Assembly: GCF_900009135.1 (NCBI RefSeq)
Contig: NZ_LT797693.1
Span: 82,050 to 146,049, forward strand
Origin: Planktothrix sp. PCC 11201
Lineage (GTDB): Bacteria > Cyanobacteriota > Cyanobacteriia > Cyanobacteriales > Microcoleaceae
Direction: 5' to 3'
DNA length: 64,000 nucleotides
The position numbers were made by a program, and so were the translations under genes. How positions within the stretch are numbered: position 1 is the stretch's first letter; every line of letters begins with the position of its first letter. This document shows positions 35,859 through 44,528 of this stretch, one piece after another. The notes under the pieces are model-generated. The model did no database searches. It saw nothing but the letters and a program-made list of their open reading frames with translations, and was not told the origin of the DNA.

Positions 35859-36542
35859 ATGTACGCAATTAAAATCCAACTATTGAGCGATACAACCTTT
35901 GGACGAGGAGATGGAGTTGCAGGTTTAATTGACTCAGAAGTAGAACACGATCGCGATGGTTTTCCCTATTTGAGAGGACGTACACTTAAAGGATTGCTAA
36001 GTGAAGAATGCGATAACCTCGTTCTTTTACTTCCAGAAACTCAGCGTCAAGAATGGCTGAAAGTTAGAAATACTTTATTTGGTGAACCAGGAAGTACCAA
36101 CGAAACAATGGCAAAAATGCACGTTGGTGACGCTTGTTTACCTCAAGATTTACGCGATGCTGTGGCAGATCAACAACAAGAAGATGAATTTCCAACTCGT
36201 GAGGATGTCCTTGCGTCCTTAACTGCTATTCGCCAACAAACGGCGATCAATCCTGAAGATGGCGTACCAGCCGAACATAGCTTGAGGTCATTTCGAGTTG
36301 TAATCCACGATCCTATTGATGCAGCCCCTAGTTTTGAGGCTCCTTTGTTCTTTGATGAAAGTCCCACACCAGAAATGCTGGCACTTTTAGGAGTAGGTAT
36401 GCTCGCACTTCGACGCATCGGAAGCGGACGAAACCGAGGCAGAGGTCATGTAAAATGTACCCTCTATTACAAGGACAAAGATAACAATATTGATGAGGAC
36501 ATTACTACAAAAAATATTAACTATTTTGAGGGGGTTAAATGA
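35859..36542 (+). CDS. Cas7-family RAMP subunit (Csm3-like)
   Basis: 227 residues. RAMP signatures are FGRGDGVAGLIDSEVEHD, PYLRGRTLKGLLSEEC and the Gly-rich loop GSGRNRGRGHV near the C-terminus. Asp25 (in IDSEV) aligns with the catalytic Asp of Csm3 (IDxPV), suggesting it can cut target RNA (inference). It begins 3 bases after cas10 and its end overlaps the next gene by 4 bases (ATGA). In the type III-Dv complex of Synechocystis the equivalent unit is fused to Cas5 and Cas11; here it is separate. Confidence 0.88.
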   Translation: MYAIKIQLLSDTTFGRGDGVAGLIDSEVEHDRDGFPYLRGRTLKGLLSEECDNLVLLLPETQRQEWLKVRNTLFGEPGSTNETMAKMHVGDACLPQDLRDAVADQQQEDEFPTREDVLASLTAIRQQTAINPEDGVPAEHSLRSFRVVIHDPIDAAPSFEAPLFFDESPTPEMLALLGVGMLALRRIGSGRNRGRGHVKCTLYYKDKDNNIDEDITTKNINYFEGVK

Positions 36543-38230
36543 AAGCCGTTACTTTTTTGCTTCATACACAGCAACCGATTCTTGCTACATCATTACAAGG
36601 CGATCCAAACAGCGATGTTTCTCATCCTTATATTCCTGGCAGCATGATTCGCGGAATGCTAATTAGTCGCTACCTGCGGCAATATCCACCTACACAAGCT
36701 GATATTTTGGATAATGATGATGTAAAAAGGTTGTTTTTTGACGGCAAAAACTGCTACTTAAATGCTTATTTTTGTGACTTTGATAAAGCCAAGCCACTTG
36801 ATAGTGAAAACCAAAAACGAACTTTACCGACTCCTCTTTCATTGTATAAAGAAAAAGGTCAGGAATTAGATAGAGGAGTCTGGGATTTTAGCCAAATTGC
36901 AATTAACAGAAGACCCGACTCACCTCAACGATTAGAGCAAGGTTTTTGTTTGGTTGATGATAGTTCTATTACTGTCTATCAAGAAAAACGTAGAATTAAC
37001 ATTCACAATCAGCGAAACCGTCAACGGGGTAGAGGAAATGAAAGCAGTGGTGCAGTATTTCGCTATGATGCCATTGATGCAGGACAAACTTTTCAAGCTG
37101 TAGTTTTATGTGACTCTGACCAAGATGCTGAAATGATTAAATCTTTACTGCAACCTGAAAATGAAACAGAAAAAATTAACACTTGGCTAGGTGGTTCTCA
37201 AAGTGCAGGTTACGGTCATGTCACGATTGAGTTATGGTCTAAGCAAGATGATTGTAATGATAAAGATGATCGTAATCATAAAAACGACTGGAATGAGGTT
37301 AATAAAAGCTGGGAAGACAGGAAGGAACGCCAAAATAATTTAACTGTTACACTCCTCAGTGATACAATTTTACGGGATGAGTGCGGTCAACATACTACTG
37401 ATCCGCAAGAATTAGTTAAGTTATTGTGTGATGAATTAGGGTTAACTCTCAAGCATATAGACACTTATGCCAGCAGTACAATTGTCGGTGGATTTAACCG
37501 CAAATGGGGTTTGCCTTTACCGCAAGTTCCAGCTTTTGCAGCCGGAAGTGTGTTTGTCTTTAAGTCAGAAAAATTAGATGTAGAAAAAGTTAAGAATTTA
37601 GAAATTCAAGGAATAGGTGAAAGGCGAGTAGATGGTTTTGGTCGTATAGTCTTTAACTGGTTAATAGAAGAAAGTATTTTTTCTGCTAGTAAATATGTAG
37701 GCTCGACAGCCAGTAATCAAGAAGAAGAAAAGTCTTTGAGTTCAGAATCAGAGAAACTAGCTAAAAGAATGGCAGTAAGACTACTAAGGCAAAAATTAGA
37801 TGAATTGTTATTAGAACAAGTTAAGAGTAATACACCTGAAAATTCAAGCAAAATCAAAATCGAAAATAGTCAACTGTCAAGGTTGATGATTGTAGCCAAA
37901 AAAGCGTTAACTGAGGGCAAGCCAGATCCACTTTACGAATTACTGGGTAGAGAGGAAAATTCAGATAATTTGACTAAAGCTGCTCGCACTCAGTTTAAAC
38001 AAACTGAGATGAGTAACGGTAAAAAATTAGATGAACAAATTAGAGATTGGTTAAACAATCCTGAAAGTTTGATTTTATCCTGGGGGTCAAAACATATAGT
38101 TGGAAATAAGCCAGGAGTTACTATTGCTAGTCAATCTAAAACTCTGGATAATCAGTTATCACTAGAATACACCCTCCGTTTAATTATTGCAGTTACTAAA
38201 AAAATGATTAAGGATAAAAACAATGACTGA
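36539..38230 (+). CDS. csx10: Csx10-like Cas5 subunit with helical Cas11-like tail
   Basis: 563 residues. The N-terminal RAMP fold has YIPGSMIRGM (31-40) and the Gly-rich loop GGSQSAGYGHV (218-228). The second fold has GFNRKWGLPLP (318-328) with AAGSVFVF and a second loop RRVDGFGRIVF (362-372), the arrangement of Csx10. From about residue 400 the sequence is entirely helical and charged (KLAKRMAVRLLRQKLDELLL, SLEYTLRLIIAVTKKMIK), consistent with a fused small subunit (Cas11). It should cap the 5' end of the guide RNA in the complex. The end overlaps the next gene by 8 bases. Confidence 0.8.
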   Translation: MKAVTFLLHTQQPILATSLQGDPNSDVSHPYIPGSMIRGMLISRYLRQYPPTQADILDNDDVKRLFFDGKNCYLNAYFCDFDKAKPLDSENQKRTLPTPLSLYKEKGQELDRGVWDFSQIAINRRPDSPQRLEQGFCLVDDSSITVYQEKRRINIHNQRNRQRGRGNESSGAVFRYDAIDAGQTFQAVVLCDSDQDAEMIKSLLQPENETEKINTWLGGSQSAGYGHVTIELWSKQDDCNDKDDRNHKNDWNEVNKSWEDRKERQNNLTVTLLSDTILRDECGQHTTDPQELVKLLCDELGLTLKHIDTYASSTIVGGFNRKWGLPLPQVPAFAAGSVFVFKSEKLDVEKVKNLEIQGIGERRVDGFGRIVFNWLIEESIFSASKYVGSTASNQEEEKSLSSESEKLAKRMAVRLLRQKLDELLLEQVKSNTPENSSKIKIENSQLSRLMIVAKKALTEGKPDPLYELLGREENSDNLTKAARTQFKQTEMSNGKKLDEQIRDWLNNPESLILSWGSKHIVGNKPGVTIASQSKTLDNQLSLEYTLRLIIAVTKKMIKDKNND

Positions 38231-39833
38231 ACTTTATAGAAAAGACCATCGATTGATTACTAAACGCATTATTGTACGCGGTACATTAGTGCTTGATACT
38301 CCCACTTGTTTAGGTACTGGAGATGCAGATAGTCCCACCGATTTACCATTGCTGCGAGATAGCCTTGATGATAAATATGCTTTACTGACAGGTTCATCTA
38401 TAGCTGGTGCTTTGCGGAACTATTTGCGAGAGCGAAATAAAGGATATGGAAAAAGCGATCGCCGCTACGATTCAGCAGCTTTACTATTCGGCGATCTTTT
38501 TTCTTATAAGGATGAACAGAATATAACTGATGAAGTAGAAAGAATAAAACTAAGAGAGCAAGATACGCAAAGTCCATTAATTATCAATGATGCGATTAGC
38601 ACTAAACCCATCCAATCTGAACTCAGAGATGGAGTAAAAATTAATAGCATTACTCGGACTGCTGTTGATAAAGCTAAGTATGATTTAGAGTTACTACAAG
38701 CTGGTACTGAATTTCCTCTTGGTTTTGAATTGTTGATTGAGAAAAATGATAATGAACAACAATTAATTAAAGCTCTTGCTTTAGCACTCCAAGGCTTAGA
38801 ACCTAATAATAGTTCAAAAAGTGGAGAAATTTCTCTTGGTATGAAAAAACGGCGGGGTTTTGGTCGCTGTCATGTCAAAGAATGGCAGGTTTGGAATTTT
38901 GATCTAACGGATGCAAGCGATCGCACAGCTTGGTTGAAATTCGAGCATTGGCGCACAGGTTTATTTCCTGAAATTTCAAGTTATTCATCAATTAAAGACG
39001 CATTTACTCAAGCTAATATTAATAAAGTAGATTTCGATGAATTAGAGAAAGAAGATAAACGCGATCGCTTCACCATCAACGCCACATTTAACCTCGCCAG
39101 TCCCTTACTTATTCGTTCTGGTCAAGCAGAAACGGGACGCGCACCTGATGTTGTGCATTTGAAATCTCATCGACCTAAAAAAGAGAGTGAAAACGAACCC
39201 GATCCAAGTCAACAAAATTTAGTTCCTATTATTTCTGGTACAAGTTTAGCAGGAGTATTGCGACATCGTGCTGAACGGATTGTTAAAACGCTTCAGTGTT
39301 CATTTGGTCAAAACCCGGAATGTGACGAAGAACCGGAAATTGTCCAATGTATTTTTGGGGATGTCAATAAAAAGCGATCGCAAGCAAGCCGTCTAATTGT
39401 CCATGAGAGTACCATCAATCATACAACTGATTTAGTACAAACTCGGATTGCGATTGATCGTTTTACTGGTGGTGCTTATCACGGAGCTTTATTTCAAGAA
39501 CAACCAGTTTTTGCCAACAATGATAACAAACTTGAATTAAAGTTGGAATTACGCAACCCTAAAGAACACGAAATTGGCTTACTGTTACTACTACTTAAAG
39601 ATCTCTGGACAGAAGATTTACCCGTTGGTGGTTCTAGTAGTGTTGGGAGAGGACGACTGAAGGGAAAAGAGGCTAAAATGACTTGGAAAGATTCAACCTG
39701 GGAGATTAAACAAAATGGTGATGATTCCCTTGAAATAACTCCAGAAAGTGACAAAGAAAAACTAAAAGATTATGTATCAGAACTGGTAAAATACATTAAG
39801 GAGAACAATAATAATGAGCAAAGCAATTCTTAA
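38223..39833 (+). CDS. tandem double Cas7 RAMP (Cas7-2x)
   Basis: 536 residues made of two Cas7 folds. Copy one (about 12-225) has GTGDADSPTDLPLLRD (candidate catalytic Asp40), LLTGSSIAGALRNYL and loop KKRRGFGRCHV. Copy two (about 280-500) has LIRSGQAETGRAPDVV (candidate Asp309), IISGTSLAGVLRHRA, and loop GGSSSVGRGRLKG. Such a Cas7-2x subunit is characteristic of type III-D variants. It would form two rungs of the backbone and provide up to two target-RNA cuts. The stop overlaps the following Uma2 start by 20 bases. Confidence 0.88.
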   Translation: MTELYRKDHRLITKRIIVRGTLVLDTPTCLGTGDADSPTDLPLLRDSLDDKYALLTGSSIAGALRNYLRERNKGYGKSDRRYDSAALLFGDLFSYKDEQNITDEVERIKLREQDTQSPLIINDAISTKPIQSELRDGVKINSITRTAVDKAKYDLELLQAGTEFPLGFELLIEKNDNEQQLIKALALALQGLEPNNSSKSGEISLGMKKRRGFGRCHVKEWQVWNFDLTDASDRTAWLKFEHWRTGLFPEISSYSSIKDAFTQANINKVDFDELEKEDKRDRFTINATFNLASPLLIRSGQAETGRAPDVVHLKSHRPKKESENEPDPSQQNLVPIISGTSLAGVLRHRAERIVKTLQCSFGQNPECDEEPEIVQCIFGDVNKKRSQASRLIVHESTINHTTDLVQTRIAIDRFTGGAYHGALFQEQPVFANNDNKLELKLELRNPKEHEIGLLLLLLKDLWTEDLPVGGSSSVGRGRLKGKEAKMTWKDSTWEIKQNGDDSLEITPESDKEKLKDYVSELVKYIKENNNNEQSNS

Positions 39834-40461
39834 AACTCCTGAAATTTTAACTGAAATTTGGCAACCGATTGGTTGGCAAGATTTTCAACAGTTAGAGAAT
39901 CAACCTGAATATGAAAAAGCTAGGTTTTATTATGATCATGGTTACATGAAAATTGAAATGAGTCCCCTTGGTATTAATCACAGCAGAGATAATTCAGTAG
40001 TGGCGCGATTAATTAGTTTATTTGCCACCTTGAAAAATATTCCAGTGGTCGAGTTTACGAATGTTACTCTAAGAAAAACTCCTATACAAGAAAGCCAACC
40101 CGATTCAGCATTTTATCTGGGAGAAATTTCTAACCCTCCCCCTCGCAGTAACGAGCCGATTGATTTAAACCAATATACACCGCCAACTTTAGTGATAGAA
40201 ATTGCCTCAACAACTCTGAGTGATGATTTGGGAGAAAAACGGTTACTTTATGAGCGCTTAGGGATTGGTGAATATTGGGTAATTAACACCAATAACGCTA
40301 ATGTTACTGCTTTTAAAATGATTGATGGAGGAAGTCGAGAAATACGAGTCTCTCAAGTTTTACCCCCCCTGCAAATTTCAGTCGTTGAAGAAGCTTTGGA
40401 GCGCAGTAGAACTTCTGATGACGGGGAAGTAAATCGCTGGTTAATTCAACTGTTTAGTTAA
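39814..40461 (+). CDS. Uma2 family endonuclease inside the CRISPR operon
   Basis: 215 residues. The PD-(D/E)xK-type core is present: QPDSAFYL (Asp), LVIEIASTTLSDDLGEKRLLYERLG (Glu and Lys) and EYWVIN. Uma2 proteins are abundant in cyanobacteria and their targets are mostly unknown. The ATG overlaps the Cas7-2x gene by 20 bases and the next gene follows 12 bases later, so it is in one transcript with cas genes. Whether it works with the complex or is a hitch-hiker is open. Confidence 0.88.
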   Translation: MSKAILKTPEILTEIWQPIGWQDFQQLENQPEYEKARFYYDHGYMKIEMSPLGINHSRDNSVVARLISLFATLKNIPVVEFTNVTLRKTPIQESQPDSAFYLGEISNPPPRSNEPIDLNQYTPPTLVIEIASTTLSDDLGEKRLLYERLGIGEYWVINTNNANVTAFKMIDGGSREIRVSQVLPPLQISVVEEALERSRTSDDGEVNRWLIQLFS

Positions 40462-40473
40462 TGAGGTAGATCA

Positions 40474-41085
40474 ATGAATAAACCCATTTGTGAGAATATC
40501 GATGATGTTAGCAAAATTGAGAGCAATTTAAAAGGATGGTTAGAAGAAAAAGCGAAAGATCATCATCTTCAATACTTACTGGCTCATGCTGATGATGGAG
40601 TCATTTGGGGAAGATTTGAAACCGATGGAACACTAATTACTCACACTGAACCACAACATTTATTTCCACAAAATAATTTTGCTAAACTCAGATGGTTAAC
40701 GCTTCAGCAATGTCGAATATTTAGTAAAACTTCTGAGATTATGCTTTGGAAAGTAAATGGTCAACCCCAAAGCCGTTTGATCATTGAACCAGAAGGTACA
40801 GACTTTATCTGTGAACCTCAAATACTTTGGGGAACTCATGGTCAAAAAGATAAAGAAAACGGGTTTACTTTACTATGGGACGGACAGCAAGGTTTGAGGC
40901 ACGCTGTCCCATTTACAGATATTGAGTTAGAGAGCGATTGCAAACTTAAAAATAGAGTGCGTTTGGAAGTTCACCACTATATTAATTATGATAATAGTAG
41001 TGGAGTGGCGAGAATTTATTTAAGTCGATTGGTAGATTTAGAATCCGTTAAAATAGAAAGTGAAAAATTGAGGAAAAAATTATGA
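40474..41085 (+). CDS. csx19: Csx19 (TIGR03984) type III-D CRISPR subunit
   Basis: 203 residues. Segments LLAHADDGVIWGRFE, LRWLTLQQCRIFS, EIMLWKVNG and EGTDFICEPQILWGTHG are typical of TIGR03984/Csx19, which is confined to type III-D loci. Its role is a structural accessory to the complex. It ends with a 4-base overlap (ATGA) with the next Uma2 gene. It is a good marker for the subtype. Confidence 0.85.
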   Translation: MNKPICENIDDVSKIESNLKGWLEEKAKDHHLQYLLAHADDGVIWGRFETDGTLITHTEPQHLFPQNNFAKLRWLTLQQCRIFSKTSEIMLWKVNGQPQSRLIIEPEGTDFICEPQILWGTHGQKDKENGFTLLWDGQQGLRHAVPFTDIELESDCKLKNRVRLEVHHYINYDNSSGVARIYLSRLVDLESVKIESEKLRKKL

Positions 41086-41663
41086 TTGCTGAACCCCAAT
41101 ATCCTCAAAAAATGACAGCGGAAGAATACCTAGAATGGGAATCTAAGCAGGAGCTTCGCTATGAATATATTGACGGCGAAATTTTGGCAATGACTGGAGG
41201 TACTCTTTCCCATGCTAAAATTTACCTCAACTTATACAGGGCTTTGTATCCTCATTTACGTCAAAGGGGTTGTGAAGCCTATGTATCCGATGTTAAAGTT
41301 CAGGCTAGTGAAAAAAGTCGTTATTTTTATCCTGATTTAGTAGTAACTTGCGACCCAGAAGATTTGAAAGCCCATGACTTTATTCAACATCCTAAAGTTA
41401 TTGTTGAGGTGCTTTCTCCGGGTACAGCAAGTTATGATCGCGGTGACAAATTCAAGTATTATCGTCAGATTCCGAGTTTACAAGAATATTTTTTAGTAGA
41501 TTCTGAATCCATTTCTGTTGAAGTTTATCATCGAGGGGAGGGAAAAATGTGGCTTTATTATGCTTATATGGATGGGGAGATGGTCAGATTAGAAAGCATT
41601 GAGTTTGACTGCGCGATTGAAAGTTTGTATGAAGGGGTTATATTAGGAAATAAATCAGAGTAG
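41082..41663 (+). CDS. second Uma2 family endonuclease in the CRISPR operon
   Basis: 193 residues with the standard compact Uma2 pattern: MTAEEYLEWESKQELRYEYIDGEI, YFYPDLVVTCD (Asp), IVEVLSPGTASYDRGDKFKYY (Glu and Lys), EYFLVDSES. It is only distantly similar to the Uma2 at 39814, so it is not a recent tandem duplication. The start overlaps csx19 by 4 bases (ATGA), indicating translational coupling. Confidence 0.92.
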   Translation: MIAEPQYPQKMTAEEYLEWESKQELRYEYIDGEILAMTGGTLSHAKIYLNLYRALYPHLRQRGCEAYVSDVKVQASEKSRYFYPDLVVTCDPEDLKAHDFIQHPKVIVEVLSPGTASYDRGDKFKYYRQIPSLQEYFLVDSESISVEVYHRGEGKMWLYYAYMDGEMVRLESIEFDCAIESLYEGVILGNKSE

Positions 41664-41690
41664 TTAATTTAGTTACTGAGGAGCAAAAGC

Positions 41691-42149
41691 ATGGCTGAAA
41701 TAATACCAAAAAATGACACGCTTTATGAGCAAGATTTTGTAGCCTGGTGTGAAGATACTGTGGCTAAACTTAGAAAGCGGGATCTTGATTACCTAGATTT
41801 TGATAATTTAATTGAGGAGGTGGAGAGTTTGGGAAGAAGCGATCGCCGAGAATTAAGAAATAGATTGATGGTACTCTTTGCTCATATTCTAAAACGAATG
41901 TATGTCAATAGCACAGAAAATTACAATGGCTGGGAAGTAACTATTCTTGAACAACGGCGACAAATTCGGTATTTATTAGAAGACTCTCCCAGTCTCAAAC
42001 CTTATCTAGCAGAAATATTAGCTAAAGTCTATGCTAATGCGTTAGAGAGTGTTCGATTTGAGTATAAACAAGCAGAGTTTCCTGATACTTGGCAATTTGA
42101 TGTTCAAACTGATGTACTTTTATCTAAAAAATATTGGGAGGATAAGTAA
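41691..42149 (+). CDS. DUF29 family protein
   Basis: 152 residues with DUF29 hallmarks YEQDFVAWCEDTVAKLRKRDLDYLDFDNLIEEVESLGRS split over residues 12-50, LFAHILKRMY and WEVTILEQRRQI. Helical, cytosolic, function unknown. It lies 27 bases after Uma2 and ends one base before the next cas gene starts. DUF29 genes are hyperabundant in bloom-forming cyanobacteria and often found near mobile or defence genes (general knowledge). Confidence 0.93.
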   Translation: MAEIIPKNDTLYEQDFVAWCEDTVAKLRKRDLDYLDFDNLIEEVESLGRSDRRELRNRLMVLFAHILKRMYVNSTENYNGWEVTILEQRRQIRYLLEDSPSLKPYLAEILAKVYANALESVRFEYKQAEFPDTWQFDVQTDVLLSKKYWEDK

Positions 42150-44432
42150 ATGAGTCCTAAGCATATTAAAAAAATCAACGATGAACGTCGTGCTGTTGCA
42201 CCTTATAATTTTGTTGAATTACCCGATCAAGTTGTTACAGTTGAACCTAATTCTTTACCCAGTGGCGATCGCTATCATCCAAATCGACATACGGGCAGAA
42301 TTAAATGTACTTTAACTACAGAATCTCTTATATATACTCGTTGTGGTTGGAGTCCAAAAGATTTTGCTAAATATGGAGAAATGGCATTTAAAGATTTGCC
42401 TGATGAGATCCAAAAACTGAGAGCAAACTTTTTTATTAACCCTGCAACTCATCAACTTATGATTCCAGGTAGTAGTATTCGGGGAATGCTGCGAACTTTG
42501 GTTGAAATTGTAAGTTTTAGTAAGATTGAGCGAGTGACTGACAAGAAATTATTCTACCGATCACTCGGCGATCCCGCTTTGAAAGAGATTTACCAAGCTA
42601 ACTTTGTTGACAACCTTGGAGATGCACAGCATTCACCAAATCCTAAAGCTCCTTGCTATCACTCTAAAGTTCGTGCCGGTTTTTTACGCAAGCGTGGTAA
42701 TTCTTATTTTGTTGAAGAATGTGGATACGGACGTATTGATAGAAATGTAATTAATACAGTCATTGTTAATAAACCTAATATTCCAAGTAAACCGCTCTAT
42801 CAAGGATCTAGTCCGGCAAAAACGCCAAGCTGGAACTACCAGCATGAAACTATTTATGTTGACATTGATCCATCGGAGCAAGATCACTTTTTTATTCGAC
42901 AAACTAATAACAATGGAAAACAGAGACACCCTGACCTTTATTTACGCTTTCGTAAAGTTCACTCGGCTAGTTTTACTCCTGCACTAACATTAAAGCAAGG
43001 TACATTGGTAATAACAGGAGATATGCAGCACAAACATCTGGAATTTGTGTTTTTAGATGAAAAGTTAAATGAAGATCCATACCCAGTTGATGAAAATATA
43101 ATCAGGCGTTTTCAAGATGACGATCAGCTAACAAAGTGGCAAGAAAAAGCCTATCCTAAAGATAAACCATCTCATGCTTGTCGTCAGAAGGACGGATATC
43201 TTCGAGATGGAGAACCTGTATTTTTTTTACTTGATGAAAATTCACAAGAAGACAACAAAAACATTAGATTTTTAGGGAGGGCGCAGATGTTTCGCTTCCC
43301 TTATCCTTCCTCTCCCTTAGAGTTTGTGGCTGAAAAATTACGGGATAAATCTGAAACTGATATTGCAGAAGCTGTCTTTGGTTATATAGATGGCAAAAAA
43401 CCGCGAAAAGAAGCCTACGCTAGTCGAGTATTTATAACTGATGCGACACTTAAACTAGATCAGGAGAAACCAGATCAGAAGGAAAAAGTACAAGTTAGTC
43501 TTAATAAAGAACCTCAGCAAATTCTGCTTTCTAGTCCAAAACCTACTACATTTCAGCATTATTTGGTTCAACCTAAAAAAACTAATGCTCTGAAAGAGAA
43601 TCTAAAACACTATGCTAGTCAGACTCCAACTGATACAGAACCAGGAGAAACTGTTATTCGAGGACATAAATTGTACTGGCATAAACCTTGTCAAATAGAA
43701 GTTCCAAGTGATGCTTCAGATAATCAAACCAGTTTAGTTAAACCTATTGATCCAGAAATTGAATTTACTTTTAATATTCACTTTGAAAATTTGAGTGATG
43801 TCGAATTGGGTACTTTGCTTTGGGTATTAAGTCTCAGCAGCGATAAATTGCAACAACTGGAAACTGGTAAACCTGATGAACAATACTGCTTTTCTCTGGG
43901 GATGGGTAAACCACTGGGAATGGGTGCGGTAAAAATTGATTATAAATTACACTTGAGCGATCGCACCGCACGCTACAGTCAATTATTTAATGGTGATGGA
44001 TGGTCACAAGATGAAAAAGAACAAGATGAAGTAACTCAAGCAGAAATAAACTGTATCAGTGAATTTGAAAACTATGTCCTTGATCGCATTAGTGAAAATG
44101 ACTATCCAGATAACCAAAACAGACAACAGCTTGAGCATCTAAATCAAATACCACGAATAGAGATGCTCTTAGCAATGTTGCAATGCGATCCCCCTAAAGA
44201 AGCAGCTTATATGGAACTTGAGAAATTTAAGGATAGAAAAGTGTTACCTACACCCTTAGATATTAGGAAAATTGAGGATAAGCGTCGCTTTCCTACGAAT
44301 AGCACTACCTCCTCAAAAACAGCATCAAAACCAAAACCTCAAAAAAAAAGTGATCGCCCTAAACAAGAACCTGAAAACAAAGTTAACTTAGCCACACAAC
44401 GAGTGCCTAGACCCCCAAAACCAAAGTTTTGA
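42150..44432 (+). CDS. large Cas7-type RAMP with insertion (TIGR03986 family)
   Basis: 760 residues. The N-terminus (RRAVAPYNFVELPDQVV) and LMIPGSSIRGMLRTLVEI (103-120) are hallmark sequences of the TIGR03986 RAMP family. The long middle region (about 130-500) is an insertion relative to an ordinary Cas7, and the Gly-rich loop SLGMGKPLGMGAVKI comes late (about 582-597). The last 60 residues are low-complexity, rich in Lys, Pro and Ser. It corresponds best to the Cas7-with-insertion subunit of type III-D variants. It is the last gene of the operon, starting directly after DUF29. Confidence 0.85.
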   Translation: MSPKHIKKINDERRAVAPYNFVELPDQVVTVEPNSLPSGDRYHPNRHTGRIKCTLTTESLIYTRCGWSPKDFAKYGEMAFKDLPDEIQKLRANFFINPATHQLMIPGSSIRGMLRTLVEIVSFSKIERVTDKKLFYRSLGDPALKEIYQANFVDNLGDAQHSPNPKAPCYHSKVRAGFLRKRGNSYFVEECGYGRIDRNVINTVIVNKPNIPSKPLYQGSSPAKTPSWNYQHETIYVDIDPSEQDHFFIRQTNNNGKQRHPDLYLRFRKVHSASFTPALTLKQGTLVITGDMQHKHLEFVFLDEKLNEDPYPVDENIIRRFQDDDQLTKWQEKAYPKDKPSHACRQKDGYLRDGEPVFFLLDENSQEDNKNIRFLGRAQMFRFPYPSSPLEFVAEKLRDKSETDIAEAVFGYIDGKKPRKEAYASRVFITDATLKLDQEKPDQKEKVQVSLNKEPQQILLSSPKPTTFQHYLVQPKKTNALKENLKHYASQTPTDTEPGETVIRGHKLYWHKPCQIEVPSDASDNQTSLVKPIDPEIEFTFNIHFENLSDVELGTLLWVLSLSSDKLQQLETGKPDEQYCFSLGMGKPLGMGAVKIDYKLHLSDRTARYSQLFNGDGWSQDEKEQDEVTQAEINCISEFENYVLDRISENDYPDNQNRQQLEHLNQIPRIEMLLAMLQCDPPKEAAYMELEKFKDRKVLPTPLDIRKIEDKRRFPTNSTTSSKTASKPKPQKKSDRPKQEPENKVNLATQRVPRPPKPKF

Positions 44433-44528
44433 AATGCGATCGCACCCTTCCTATTTGCTAAACCCCTAAAACTTGATTTTCCTAACAAACTAATCTACAT
44501 TTTTACCTTGAGAAGAAGGGTTCATCGT

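Noticed and set aside
32858-44432. CRISPR array inside or beside the cas operon
   Set aside because: No regularly spaced 25-40 base direct repeats were found in the operon, its flanks or elsewhere in the window. The only tandem direct repeats (15537-15690) have 50-base periodicity without unique spacers.
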